Below, piece after piece: positions 1 through 7,158 of a stretch of 11,517 bases of DNA; position 1 is the first letter of the stretch, and each line of letters starts with the position of its first letter. Position numbers and translations under genes: made by a program. Source of the DNA: Clostridia bacterium. GTDB taxonomy: Bacteria; Bacillota; Clostridia; Oscillospirales; CAG-272. The notes beneath the pieces were generated by a model. That model made no database searches. It saw only the letters and a program-made list of their open reading frames with translations, and was not told the origin of the DNA. The DNA lies in assembly GCA_017453085.1 (NCBI GenBank), contig JAFTKV010000029.1:1-11517 (forward strand), in the 5' to 3' direction.

Positions 1-900
1 GTAGTGGATTCCCGAATCGTCGTAGCCGTCGTCGTTTGTGATGGTCACCATTTCCTCTTCGTCAATGCTGACCAGGTAATCCATGCTGACCCAGCCAAAG
101 TATCCGCAATACGAGGTGTAAGCCCATTTGCCGTCCTCGGAGTATTCGTGGACGCGGATCACCTTTGATCCGGCAACCGTGCCCAGACGGGTGGAGGAGG
201 TGGTGGGCTCTTTGCGGATGGAAAGCTTGTCGGTGACGTTGACGACGTACAGGTCAGCGGCATCATCCGAAAGATCGTATTCGGAGAAGAAAATGTTCAT
301 TTCCCGCATCCGACGGTCGTAAAGTCCCTGCAAAAACTGTCCGCCTGCGTGGCAGATGGAGCAGTAGGCTTCGATAAAGCGCTCCCGATCGGTGAGATAT
401 TCCCCCGATTTGAGCATGCGGATGAACTCGTAATCTCTGGCGGTCCAGACATACTTACCCAGATTGTAGCCAAAGCTGGCAAGAGCGTCGAACTGATTCT
501 GGTTCAGCAGGATCTGATTATCCTCCAAAAACTTATTCAGATAGACGTTAAAATCGTCGATCATTGTGCAGAGCAGCTCGGAGGCTTCCCGCTCGGTGAT
601 GCCGTCGGGGTAAACGTCGGGGGATTCCACGTAGGAGCCGTAACCGATGGAGTACTGCTTATAGTCCCAAACGGCGTAGCGGGCAAATCCCTCGAAGCTC
701 TTGATCAGTTCCACGCCTGCTTCACTGATTTGGTGGGTGTAAACCACTTCCTCGGGGGAAGTGGGGGATGTATCTTCTGTTATGGAAGACCCGCTCTCTT
801 CGGGTGTGTCGCTGCCTTCGGCCAAAACCGTAAGCGGTAGCACGCTCGCCTGGCATAGCAAAATTGCTGCAAGGCCTATGGAAAGGAGTTGTTTCTTCAT
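1..900 (-). CDS. Secreted GH24 (T4-type) lysozyme with SH3 domain, C-terminus beyond window
   Basis: This ORF reads from an ATG at 900 to the window edge without a stop, giving 300 residues with the C-terminus missing. Residues 1-27 are a signal peptide (KK, hydrophobic core, VLA cleavage site before EG). Residues 28-54 are a Ser/Thr/Glu/Pro-rich linker. Residues 57-205 resemble glycoside hydrolase family 24, which cleaves peptidoglycan between MurNAc and GlcNAc. E70 in SFEGF is the expected catalytic Glu. D79 lies nine residues on, as between E11 and D20 of T4 lysozyme, and SIGYG at 84-88 matches the conserved TIGYG. Residues 217-279 look like a bacterial SH3 domain (LSIRKEPTTSSTRLGTV, then GWVSMDYL) that would bind cell wall. 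The Thr26-equivalent is Ser and the usual His after GYG is Ser89. AGGTGA lies 5 nt before the ATG. It has its own promoter and is separated from the upstream gene by a terminator, so it is probably monocistronic or starts a new operon. Likely roles are wall turnover or attack on other cells. A phage origin followed by domestication is possible, but no phage gene is visible nearby. Confidence 0.88.
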   Translation of the reverse strand, partial: MKKQLLSIGLAAILLCQASVLPLTVLAEGSDTPEESGSSITEDTSPTSPEEVVYTHQISEAGVELIKSFEGFARYAVWDYKQYSIGYGSYVESPDVYPDGITEREASELLCTMIDDFNVYLNKFLEDNQILLNQNQFDALASFGYNLGKYVWTARDYEFIRMLKSGEYLTDRERFIEAYCSICHAGGQFLQGLYDRRMREMNIFFSEYDLSDDAADLYVVNVTDKLSIRKEPTTSSTRLGTVAGSKVIRVHEYSEDGKWAYTSYCGYFGWVSMDYLVSIDEEEMVTITNDDGYDDSGIHY

Positions 901-954
901 TCGTTCACCTATGATTTCAAATTTGATGGAGAAGAGTAGAAGGACGTATTTTCT

Positions 955-983
955 ATTGTACCATTATTTCGTTGGTTTGTCAA
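955..983 (-). promoter_or_regulatory. Consensus sigma-A promoter for the lysozyme gene
   Basis: On the minus strand the -35 box TTGACA (978-983) matches the consensus in 6 of 6 positions. It is separated by exactly 17 bp from TACAAT (955-960), a 5 of 6 match to TATAAT. Transcription would begin near 948, giving a leader of about 45-50 nt before the ATG at 900. The region lies between a strong terminator and the start codon, which is where a promoter is expected. The rest of the 901-1067 stretch is AT-rich with no ORF or clear operator; a short palindrome lies at 1018-1032. Confidence 0.88.
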
Positions 984-1067
984 CTGCTTTTTTGTCGAAG
1001 GGGCTGAATCACAAGAAAAAATCGGCGATTTTCACATGATTTTTCGCTGTTTTAACGCTTTTTACCT

Positions 1068-1102
1068 AAAAATTCCTCTCCCGAAGGTTTCGGGAGAGGA
1101 AT
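1068..1102 (-). terminator. Rho-independent terminator after the P-type ATPase homologue
   Basis: A perfect 14-bp inverted repeat (1072-1085 with 1089-1102, arm ATTCCTCTCCCGAA) encloses a 3-nt loop. On the minus strand it is followed directly by a run of five T (1068-1072, the last of these within the stem). It begins 6 bp after the TAA stop of the preceding gene at 1109. It insulates the lysozyme promoter from upstream transcription. Confidence 0.93.
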
Positions 1103-1108
1103 GGAAGC

Positions 1109-3892
1109 TTACAGATCGCCCAGAAGACGGTGCAGTCCTTCAGAGACTGCAAGAAGGATCGCAGAAGGAAGCAAGGTCAGGGGCAGTGCAGACAACGGAA
1201 TGCGGACGATTCCGAAGGGAGTTCCCAATAACGGGAACAGGAAGCACAGCAGAATAAAGATGCAGATGACTGCCATCGCGGCAAGAAACATTCGACTGAC
1301 ACCGACACCCGTGGCACGGTGACCGGTATTTCGACCGGTTTCCAGCAGCAGAACCGCCGTTGCGGGCAGCGTGCTGAGGAACAGCAGCGTGGAGGAAACG
1401 GCATCGCCGGACGTCCACAGGAGCGACAGTAGCAGGATCAGCAGCATTCCTACCGCCAGCGCAGCTCCCACGCCCACGGCGGGAAGGAGCAAGGATCGGT
1501 AGTTTTCCTTGGAACGGTTTCGATTGACCTTTTGGGAGGTTCGGCGGGGCAGGTGATCGGAGGGTCTGCTCAGTGCCAGCGTCAGCACGGCGACCAGATC
1601 CGGTATCATTCCCCAGAACAGCAGCTGAACGGGAGAGAGCCACATTTTGCCGAAGGCGAAGCTCAGCAGGGTCAGCAGCAGTCTTGCGGTGAGGGACGCA
1701 GTCAGATAGACGAACATTCGCCGTAGTCCGCGGAAGATGTGCCGTGCACTGCCAATGGATGCGGCAAGCGCGTTGAGACCGCCACTTCCGTCCCGATCCA
1801 CCATCGACAGCACCACGTCGGAAACGAAGCGAAGAGCATCGCAGCCGTTCAATGCTCCGTCGGAGGATTGGCTGATGTGAACGGGGATCTTCGCCCCCGA
1901 GGGAGAGGCGAGACTGCGAAGTCCCTTGCCGGACAAGGTCAGCGCCTGGGTGGCACCCACGTCAGCCTCGCGGATCAGATTGATCTCGGCAAGCTCGCGT
2001 CCCATGTACAGCACGCGCTCGCCCTTTTCCTTCCACAGCTTCATCACGGTGCGGCGCATTTGCACCGACAATCCTTGATAAAGGGTATAACCGGTGAATT
2101 TTTCCAAAAACTGCTCGTCGCCCATCTCGCGGATCTGTGCGGCGGTGATTGCCTGTTCCCGATCGTCGAGAATGCCCAGAGCTTCTGCCAGATAGTAGCC
2201 GCGTTCCGATTCCTCGGGGCAGAGCAGGATGATCCGAAGTCCGGCATCCCGCAGCTTGCGCACGGTTTTGGCGCAGTCGGGGAGAATGGGTTGGTCAAAG
2301 GACAGCAGACCTTCGAAGGTGAGCTGACCGCTGAGGTCGCCCAAGGAAGCCAGCCCGGGGGCGGCGGTGAGGGTGGTGGCAATGGCGGTGATCTGCCGTC
2401 CGCCCCGCATCAGCTGACCCGCATCGGTGAGGATCTGTTGACGGCGAACCGCAGTCAGCGTGCGCGGCTGACCTGTAGGGTCGGTATAGTGGGAGCAAAG
2501 GCTCAGAATCAGGCGGATATCGCCCCGCGCGATCAGCACGTACTGCCCGGAGTGACGGGTCAGTGTCAGATCACAAACGGGCAGACCTACCGGCGTATCC
2601 TGACGGCGGCGATGCTCAATCAGCTGATAGGCCTCGCTGAGCTTTGCACTCCAGATTCCCGATTTGTTACCGGCCTTGAGAATGGCATCCTCCTCAAAGG
2701 AGAAGGTGTTTGCGCCGACCTCGCCCAGCGCAACCGGCTGATCGGTACCGTAAATTCCGGTAGACAGCACGCCGTAGCGCAGCAGGCTACGGCAGAGCGG
2801 CTCCCGCAGCTTGGGTTCAAAATCGTAGTATGTGCCGCCCGCCATCAAGGCAGAGAGGCGCATATCCTGCTCGCTGACCAAACACTCGGGAGGGATCAGC
2901 AGTGTTGTAACGTCGGCCAGATCGGACAGCTTGTCCGCATTTTTGATCAGCGCACCCTTGGTGATCTTGTTTTTCTGTTTCACGGCACCGAAAATTCCGC
3001 TGGCGATCAGGATCCGTGCGAAAGCGGTGTAAAACTCGCTGAGTGCAGAGACCGACAGGGAAAGCAGCGTCAGGAAGCCTCCCAGCACCTCCCAACGCTT
3101 GGTCAGCAGATTCAGCAGCGTCAGCAGAAAGACCAACAGGATCGAGATCAGCGATGCGTAGTGGGAGATCTTTTGCAGACGGTCGAACAGTGCCAGCTTG
3201 TCGTAACGGACGGCGGGGCGATTTTGATGGGTTTGGCAAACCAGCGTTTCCTCGCCGGTGCGGCAGACGATGGCTCGTCCCTTTCCCCGTGCGACGATGG
3301 TGGAAGCGAATACCATATTGATCTGCAGATGGGGCTCCAGAGTGCGGTAATCGTAAAAGGCGGCGTTTTTGCGCACGGCACCGTTGCCGGCGGTGATGCC
3401 CGATTCCAGCAGATAGAGGTCGTGATCCTCGATCAGCCTTGCGTCGGCGGGAACGATATCTCCTGCGGACAGCAGGATCACGTCGCCGGGAACCAGCTGC
3501 TCCTGACGGAGAATGAACATCCGTCCTTCCCGGATCACCTTGGCGTAGGGAAGGGAGAATTTGCTCATCCCTGCAAAGATCTGCTGTGCCTTGTTATGTA
3601 CGAAGATCATAGATCCGTAGCCAACGGCCAGCAGCAGGATCAGGGTGATCGAAACGGCAAGATTGTTAAAGAAAGCGGACAGAGCTGCAGTCAGAAGAAG
3701 CAGTACGGACAGCGGATTCAGCGTGATCTGCCGAAGATAGGTGAGGAAATTACCCTCGGGGATGGGGAAGATACGGTTGAGACCCTTGTGACGGGTGCGC
3801 CGTTTCGCTTCTGCGGCGGTGAGACCTGCGTACAGATCACTGCCCAGTGCCTCTGCGGCGGCTTCGGGGGTCAGATCAAACCAACGTGCCAT
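1109..3892 (-). CDS. P-type ATPase homologue lacking all catalytic motifs (putative pseudoenzyme)
   Basis: This 927-residue protein has the layout of a P2-type cation ATPase. It has an N-terminal cation_ATPase_N region (5-40), TM1-2 (about 56-98), an actuator domain (112-215, with LVPGDVILLSAGDIVPADAR at 133-152), TM3-4 (245-297), P and N domains (about 310-705) and six C-terminal TM segments (about 725-918). The total length and ten membrane spans are normal for the family. The catalytic motifs are not. DKTGT is PPECL at 334-338, TGES is TAGN at 167-170, TGD is CPE at 558-560, and GDGVNDAPAL is GRELAEINLI at 631-640. The flanking residues still align without gaps. Autophosphorylation, and so ATP-driven pumping, should be impossible. 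The TM4 acidic residue (E286, in place of PEGL) and the TM6 Asp (D765) remain. AAGGAG lies 7 nt before the ATG, and a terminator follows the TAA. The frame is intact, so a regulatory, scaffold or channel-like role is inferred; the actual function is unknown. Confidence 0.85.
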   Translation of the reverse strand: MARWFDLTPEAAAEALGSDLYAGLTAAEAKRRTRHKGLNRIFPIPEGNFLTYLRQITLNPLSVLLLLTAALSAFFNNLAVSITLILLLAVGYGSMIFVHNKAQQIFAGMSKFSLPYAKVIREGRMFILRQEQLVPGDVILLSAGDIVPADARLIEDHDLYLLESGITAGNGAVRKNAAFYDYRTLEPHLQINMVFASTIVARGKGRAIVCRTGEETLVCQTHQNRPAVRYDKLALFDRLQKISHYASLISILLVFLLTLLNLLTKRWEVLGGFLTLLSLSVSALSEFYTAFARILIASGIFGAVKQKNKITKGALIKNADKLSDLADVTTLLIPPECLVSEQDMRLSALMAGGTYYDFEPKLREPLCRSLLRYGVLSTGIYGTDQPVALGEVGANTFSFEEDAILKAGNKSGIWSAKLSEAYQLIEHRRRQDTPVGLPVCDLTLTRHSGQYVLIARGDIRLILSLCSHYTDPTGQPRTLTAVRRQQILTDAGQLMRGGRQITAIATTLTAAPGLASLGDLSGQLTFEGLLSFDQPILPDCAKTVRKLRDAGLRIILLCPEESERGYYLAEALGILDDREQAITAAQIREMGDEQFLEKFTGYTLYQGLSVQMRRTVMKLWKEKGERVLYMGRELAEINLIREADVGATQALTLSGKGLRSLASPSGAKIPVHISQSSDGALNGCDALRFVSDVVLSMVDRDGSGGLNALAASIGSARHIFRGLRRMFVYLTASLTARLLLTLLSFAFGKMWLSPVQLLFWGMIPDLVAVLTLALSRPSDHLPRRTSQKVNRNRSKENYRSLLLPAVGVGAALAVGMLLILLLSLLWTSGDAVSSTLLFLSTLPATAVLLLETGRNTGHRATGVGVSRMFLAAMAVICIFILLCFLFPLLGTPFGIVRIPLSALPLTLLPSAILLAVSEGLHRLLGDL

Positions 3893-3921
3893 ACGATACT
3901 CCTTTCTTGGATACTTTGTTT

Positions 3922-4108
3922 TTGGGGAACTTTTTGAAAAAAGTTCCCCAAATTTTTCAAAAATTTCTGCGGAGACGGCAATATCCTTGCCACACTATGC
4001 AGAAGTTAATATGCGGCAAAAACGCAGTTTTTGCTTTTTCAGAAGTTTTTGAAGTCCGGAAACTTTTTTCAAAAAGTTTCCGGCGGGTTCCAAGGGTGGA
4101 ACCCTTGG
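3922..4108. repeat. Palindrome cluster between the Clp gene and the ATPase homologue
   Basis: The 216-bp gap between the two genes has no credible ORF but several perfect inverted repeats. These are 3922-3951 (14-bp arms, 2-nt loop, core GGGGAACTTTTT), 3950-3966 (8-bp arms around one base), 3977-3991 (GGCAA/TTGCC), 4016-4034 (GCAAAAAC/GTTTTTGC), 4056-4083 (13-bp arms, core CCGGAAACTTTTT) and 4090-4108 (CCAAGGGT/ACCCTTGG, directly after the Clp stop codon). On the minus strand none is followed by a clean T-run, so they are not textbook terminators, although they may slow or end transcription or protect mRNA ends. The AACTTTTT/AAAAAGTT core recurs in the gap at 9369-9703, which suggests a dispersed repeat family. 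Confidence 0.85.
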
Positions 4109-6415
4109 TCAAACACAAGCGATGACCAGCTCTTCGCCGTTTACGGTGATAGAGGCGGCGCGGATGCCGGTGGAATAATCGGCGATCAGCTTGGAGGCCA
4201 GTGCATCCTCTACCTCACGCTGGATCACGCGGCGGAGATTACGGGCACCGAACTTGCGGGAGTAGGACTTCTTCGCCAGCCATGCGGCGGCTTCCTCGCT
4301 CCAGGAGAGAGCGATGCCGCGCTCGGACAGGGCAGAACGGAGATCGGACAGTTGGATAGCGGCGATCTTTACGAAATCCTCCTCGTCCAGGGTGCGGAAG
4401 GTGATGATCTCGTCGATACGATTGAGAAATTCGGGACGGAGGAAGGATTCCAGTGCCTTCTGAGTCTTGGATTCCTCTACCGTGCGAGCGGCGGGATTGA
4501 AGCCGGGGGTAGCAGAGATGCCATTTGCGCCTGCGTTGGTGGTCATGACGATGACGGTGTTTTCGAAATTCACCTTCTTGCCCGATGCATCGGTAATCAT
4601 ACCGTCGTCGAGAATTTGCAGAAGGATGTTCATCACGTCGGGATGGGCCTTCTCGATCTCGTCAAAGAGCACGACCGAGTAGGGCTTGCGGCGGATCTTC
4701 TCGGTGAGCTGACCTGCCTCGTCGTAGCCCACGTAGCCGGGAGGCGCTCCGATGATACGGGAAACCGAGTGCTTTTCCATAAATTCCGACATATCCAGAC
4801 GGATCAGCGTCTCGGGAGAGTCGAAGAGGTCGGCGGCAAGGGTCTTCACCAGCTCGGTCTTGCCCACGCCGGTAGGTCCGGCAAAAATGAAGGAAACCGG
4901 ACGGCGTTTGGCCGTGACGCCGGTGCGGCTGCGCTTGATGGCACGGGCGACGGCATCCACTGCCTCGTCCTGACCGATGATCCGCTTTTTCAGTCGCTCG
5001 GCAAGGTGGTCTATGCGTTTGAACTCGTTTTCGGTAATGTTGGCGGCAGGAATGCCGGTCCATACCTCAATGACTTCAGCCAGCTCGTCGGTGGTCAGCA
5101 CCACTTTATCGCGCTCAATAGACGCTTCCTTGAATTCTGCTTCCGCAGACAGCTCCTTGGAGCGCAGCTCGGCGATCTTTTGATACTTGGCGTTCAGCGC
5201 CTCGTCGGTAGTGGCTTCCTCTGCTTCTGCGGTCTCTCGCTCGCGGCGGATCGACTCCAGCGCAGTGGTGGCCAGCTCGGCACGCTTGATGGCAGGGGAG
5301 CGAAGTGCCAGGTAGGCGGCGGCCTCGTCGATCAGGTCGATGGCCTTGTCGGGGAGGAAGCGGTCGGTGATATAGCGCTCGGACAGTGTGACCGCCCGTT
5401 CTACAGTGAGATCGGGAATCTTCAGTCCGTGGAAGCTTTCGTAGTAGGTCTTGATGCCTCTCAGGATCGCAACGGTGTCGGCGATCGAGGGCTCTTCCAC
5501 CATGATGGGCTGGAAGCGGCGCTCCAATGCGGCATCCTTTTCGATATATTTGCGGTATTCCGCAAGAGTGGTTGCGCCGATCAGCTGGATCTCGCCACGG
5601 GAGAGGGCGGGCTTTAAGATATTGGCGGCGTTCATGGAGCCTTCGGCATCGCCTGCGCCCACGATGGAGTGGACCTCGTCGATGACCAGAATGATATTGC
5701 CCAGCGCCTTGACCTCTTCAATGAGGCCCTTGATGCGGGATTCAAACTGACCGCGGAACTGGGTGCCTGCTACCAGAGAGGTCAGGTCTACCAGGTGCAC
5801 TTCCTTGTTTTGCAGCTTGTAGGGGGCCTCGCCGGAGGAGATCTTCTGTGCCAGTGCCTCTGCGATGGCGGTCTTACCCACGCCGGGCTCGCCGATGAGG
5901 CAGGGATTGTTCTTCTGGCGGCGGCAAAGGATCTGCATCATTCGATTCAGCTCTCGCTCGCGGCCGACGATCCGATCCAGCTTACCCGCTTTGGCATCTG
6001 CGGTGAGATCGGTACAGTATTGGGAGAGGAATTTCTTTCCTTTAGGAGTCTTCCCGCCCTTTTTGCCGCCGCGGGGAGGCACTTCGCCTTCGGCAGAGGG
6101 CATACCGGGCATGCCGGGGAGTCCCAGACCGCCGAACAGCTTGCGGAAATCGATGGGAGGAGTTTTTCCCTGAGGGGATTCCTCCATATCGTCGCTCTCA
6201 GTGGGCATGATCTCCATCAGATGCTCCATCTCGCCGTCCATGCGATCCAGATCTTCATCGGAGAGTCCCATATTTTTGATAATATCGTTCACGGGTTTGA
6301 TGCCGAGCTCTTTTGCACACGGAATGCAGATTCCCTCGTTCACCGATTTATTGCCGTCGATTCTGGAGATAAAGATCACGGCGACCCGTTTTTTGCATCT
6401 TGCACACATTTCCAT
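4109..6415 (-). CDS. clpE: ClpE-like ATP-dependent unfoldase with N-terminal zinc finger
   Basis: This is a 768-residue Hsp100/Clp ATPase that unfolds proteins in the cytoplasm, normally as a hexamer feeding ClpP. Residues 4-33 carry a four-cysteine zinc finger (C4, C7, C30, C33), as in ClpE, instead of the paired Clp N-domain repeats of ClpC. A Gly/Pro/Lys-rich linker follows (about 94-128). AAA module 1 has Walker A GEPGVGKT (175-182), Walker B LVIDE (243-247) and arginine fingers near 299-300. A short charged coiled-coil middle region spans about 385-435. AAA module 2 has GPTGVGKT (513-520), VVLFDE (581-586), EFLNRID (662-668) and sensor-2 GARNLRR (723-729). PGF at 637-639 sits where ClpP-docking tripeptides (VGF/IGF) lie, so partnership with ClpP is likely but not certain. 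AAGGAA precedes the ATG. It lies 125 bp after cvpA with no clear terminator between them. No CtsR box was found; a different 9-bp direct repeat lies just upstream. Confidence 0.93.
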   Translation of the reverse strand: MEMCARCKKRVAVIFISRIDGNKSVNEGICIPCAKELGIKPVNDIIKNMGLSDEDLDRMDGEMEHLMEIMPTESDDMEESPQGKTPPIDFRKLFGGLGLPGMPGMPSAEGEVPPRGGKKGGKTPKGKKFLSQYCTDLTADAKAGKLDRIVGRERELNRMMQILCRRQKNNPCLIGEPGVGKTAIAEALAQKISSGEAPYKLQNKEVHLVDLTSLVAGTQFRGQFESRIKGLIEEVKALGNIILVIDEVHSIVGAGDAEGSMNAANILKPALSRGEIQLIGATTLAEYRKYIEKDAALERRFQPIMVEEPSIADTVAILRGIKTYYESFHGLKIPDLTVERAVTLSERYITDRFLPDKAIDLIDEAAAYLALRSPAIKRAELATTALESIRRERETAEAEEATTDEALNAKYQKIAELRSKELSAEAEFKEASIERDKVVLTTDELAEVIEVWTGIPAANITENEFKRIDHLAERLKKRIIGQDEAVDAVARAIKRSRTGVTAKRRPVSFIFAGPTGVGKTELVKTLAADLFDSPETLIRLDMSEFMEKHSVSRIIGAPPGYVGYDEAGQLTEKIRRKPYSVVLFDEIEKAHPDVMNILLQILDDGMITDASGKKVNFENTVIVMTTNAGANGISATPGFNPAARTVEESKTQKALESFLRPEFLNRIDEIITFRTLDEEDFVKIAAIQLSDLRSALSERGIALSWSEEAAAWLAKKSYSRKFGARNLRRVIQREVEDALASKLIADYSTGIRAASITVNGEELVIACV

Positions 6416-6442
6416 AGAATTGGTTCCTTTTTGCGTTGACAG

Positions 6443-6463
6443 AAGTAGATTCGTAAGTAGATT
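6443..6463. repeat. 9-bp direct repeat upstream of the Clp gene
   Basis: AAGTAGATT occurs twice (6443-6451 and 6455-6463) with a 3-bp spacer, 28-48 bp before the Clp start codon. Tandem boxes with short spacers are the architecture of heat-shock operators such as CtsR, but the sequence does not match the CtsR consensus (GGTCAAA-type heptamers). It may be an operator for another regulator, or chance. The rest of the 6416-6540 gap shows no clear promoter or terminator. Confidence 0.45.
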
Positions 6464-6540
6464 GCACAGTTCGGAGGGCTCCTATAACCGTGCGCCCCAT
6501 CCAAAAGTTACGGATGTGGGTATGTATTGGATTCACAAAA

Positions 6541-7095
6541 TCAAATGAGATCCATTAACAGGCGGAACAGGTTGTGGTCGAACATCCAGCGCGCCACTAC
6601 CGAGCCCTCGAAGGCTTCCTGGGACAGCCAGCCCAGCGAGACCACCAGCAGCTCCGAAAAGCTGAATAGCAGAAGAGACAGGATCTGCGCCCAGATCAGT
6701 CCGATCACCAGTCCCAGCGCAAAGCCCAGCAGCTTGTTGGCTTGCTTGAGCACCGGCAGCTTGCAGAAACGATCCAGCAGGTAGGTGACCAGCTTGACGA
6801 TGGTCATAAAGAAGATAAACAGCAGAGCGAACGAGATCACGCCCGCGATAGCAGAGGCGGTCATGCCGGTTCCCAGCAGCTGGGAAAGACCCTCGCCATC
6901 CGATTGATCGCCCAGCCATTTTTGCAAGGGAGATTCCAGTAGCGGCTGCAGAACAGGACGGGTCAGTGCGGCGGCGACGATGGAACAAAAGCAGCCGCAC
7001 AGGCCCAGAATGCCCTTGATGAAGCCCCGTTTGGTATAAATGATCACGCAAAACAGTAGTATGCCGATGATCAGGATGTCTAAAATCATGCTCAT
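6541..7095 (-). CDS. cvpA: CvpA family integral membrane protein
   Basis: This 184-residue, very hydrophobic protein has about four membrane segments (4-20, 28-46, 79-105, 122-146). It has the CvpA hallmarks of a TKRGFIKG turn after the first helix (21-28) and NKLLGFALGLVIGLI (120-134) opening the last one. CvpA was named for its need in colicin V production, and homologues are widespread in bacteria with roles linked to the envelope. The molecular activity is not known. The start at 7095 is supported by GGAGGA about 9 nt upstream; a second in-frame ATG lies two codons later. It follows the DUF5711-type gene by 63 bp, and that gap contains an 11-bp tandem repeat, so the two are probably co-transcribed. 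The C-terminal about 35 residues after the last helix are amphipathic and may lie on the membrane. Confidence 0.88.
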   Translation of the reverse strand: MSMILDILIIGILLFCVIIYTKRGFIKGILGLCGCFCSIVAAALTRPVLQPLLESPLQKWLGDQSDGEGLSQLLGTGMTASAIAGVISFALLFIFFMTIVKLVTYLLDRFCKLPVLKQANKLLGFALGLVIGLIWAQILSLLLFSFSELLVVSLGWLSQEAFEGSVVARWMFDHNLFRLLMDLI

Positions 7096-7110
7096 AGAAG
7101 AGTATCCTCC

Positions 7111-7140
7111 GAATGGGTTGCGAATGGGTTGCGAATGGGT
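7111..7140. repeat. 11-bp tandem repeat before cvpA
   Basis: Two perfect copies of GAATGGGTTGC (7111-7121, 7122-7132) and a third partial copy (7133-7140, eight matching bases) lie head to tail. They sit between the stop of the upstream gene (7159) and the cvpA ribosome binding site (about 7105-7110), which they touch. Copy-number change by slippage would alter the distance between the two genes. No function is established. Confidence 0.85.
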
Positions 7141-7158
7141 GAAGAATGAACGAAGAGG

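Noticed and set aside
1109..3892. Treating the ATPase homologue as an active calcium or magnesium pump
   Set aside because: The phosphorylated Asp and the other signature motifs are absent, so a normal pump annotation cannot be supported.
1739..3937. Long plus-strand open frame (732 codons) opposite the P-type ATPase homologue
   Set aside because: It is a shadow of codon bias in the minus-strand gene. It shows no protein family features, and the minus-strand frame has clear P-type ATPase homology.
4031..5617. Plus-strand open frame of 528 codons opposite the Clp gene
   Set aside because: The minus strand encodes unmistakable AAA modules. The antisense product is low-complexity and has no start signal of note.
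6416..6540. CtsR operator or sigma-A promoter before the Clp gene
   Set aside because: No GGTCAAA-type heptamer pair and no -35/-10 pair with acceptable spacing was found. Only a non-matching 9-bp direct repeat is present.
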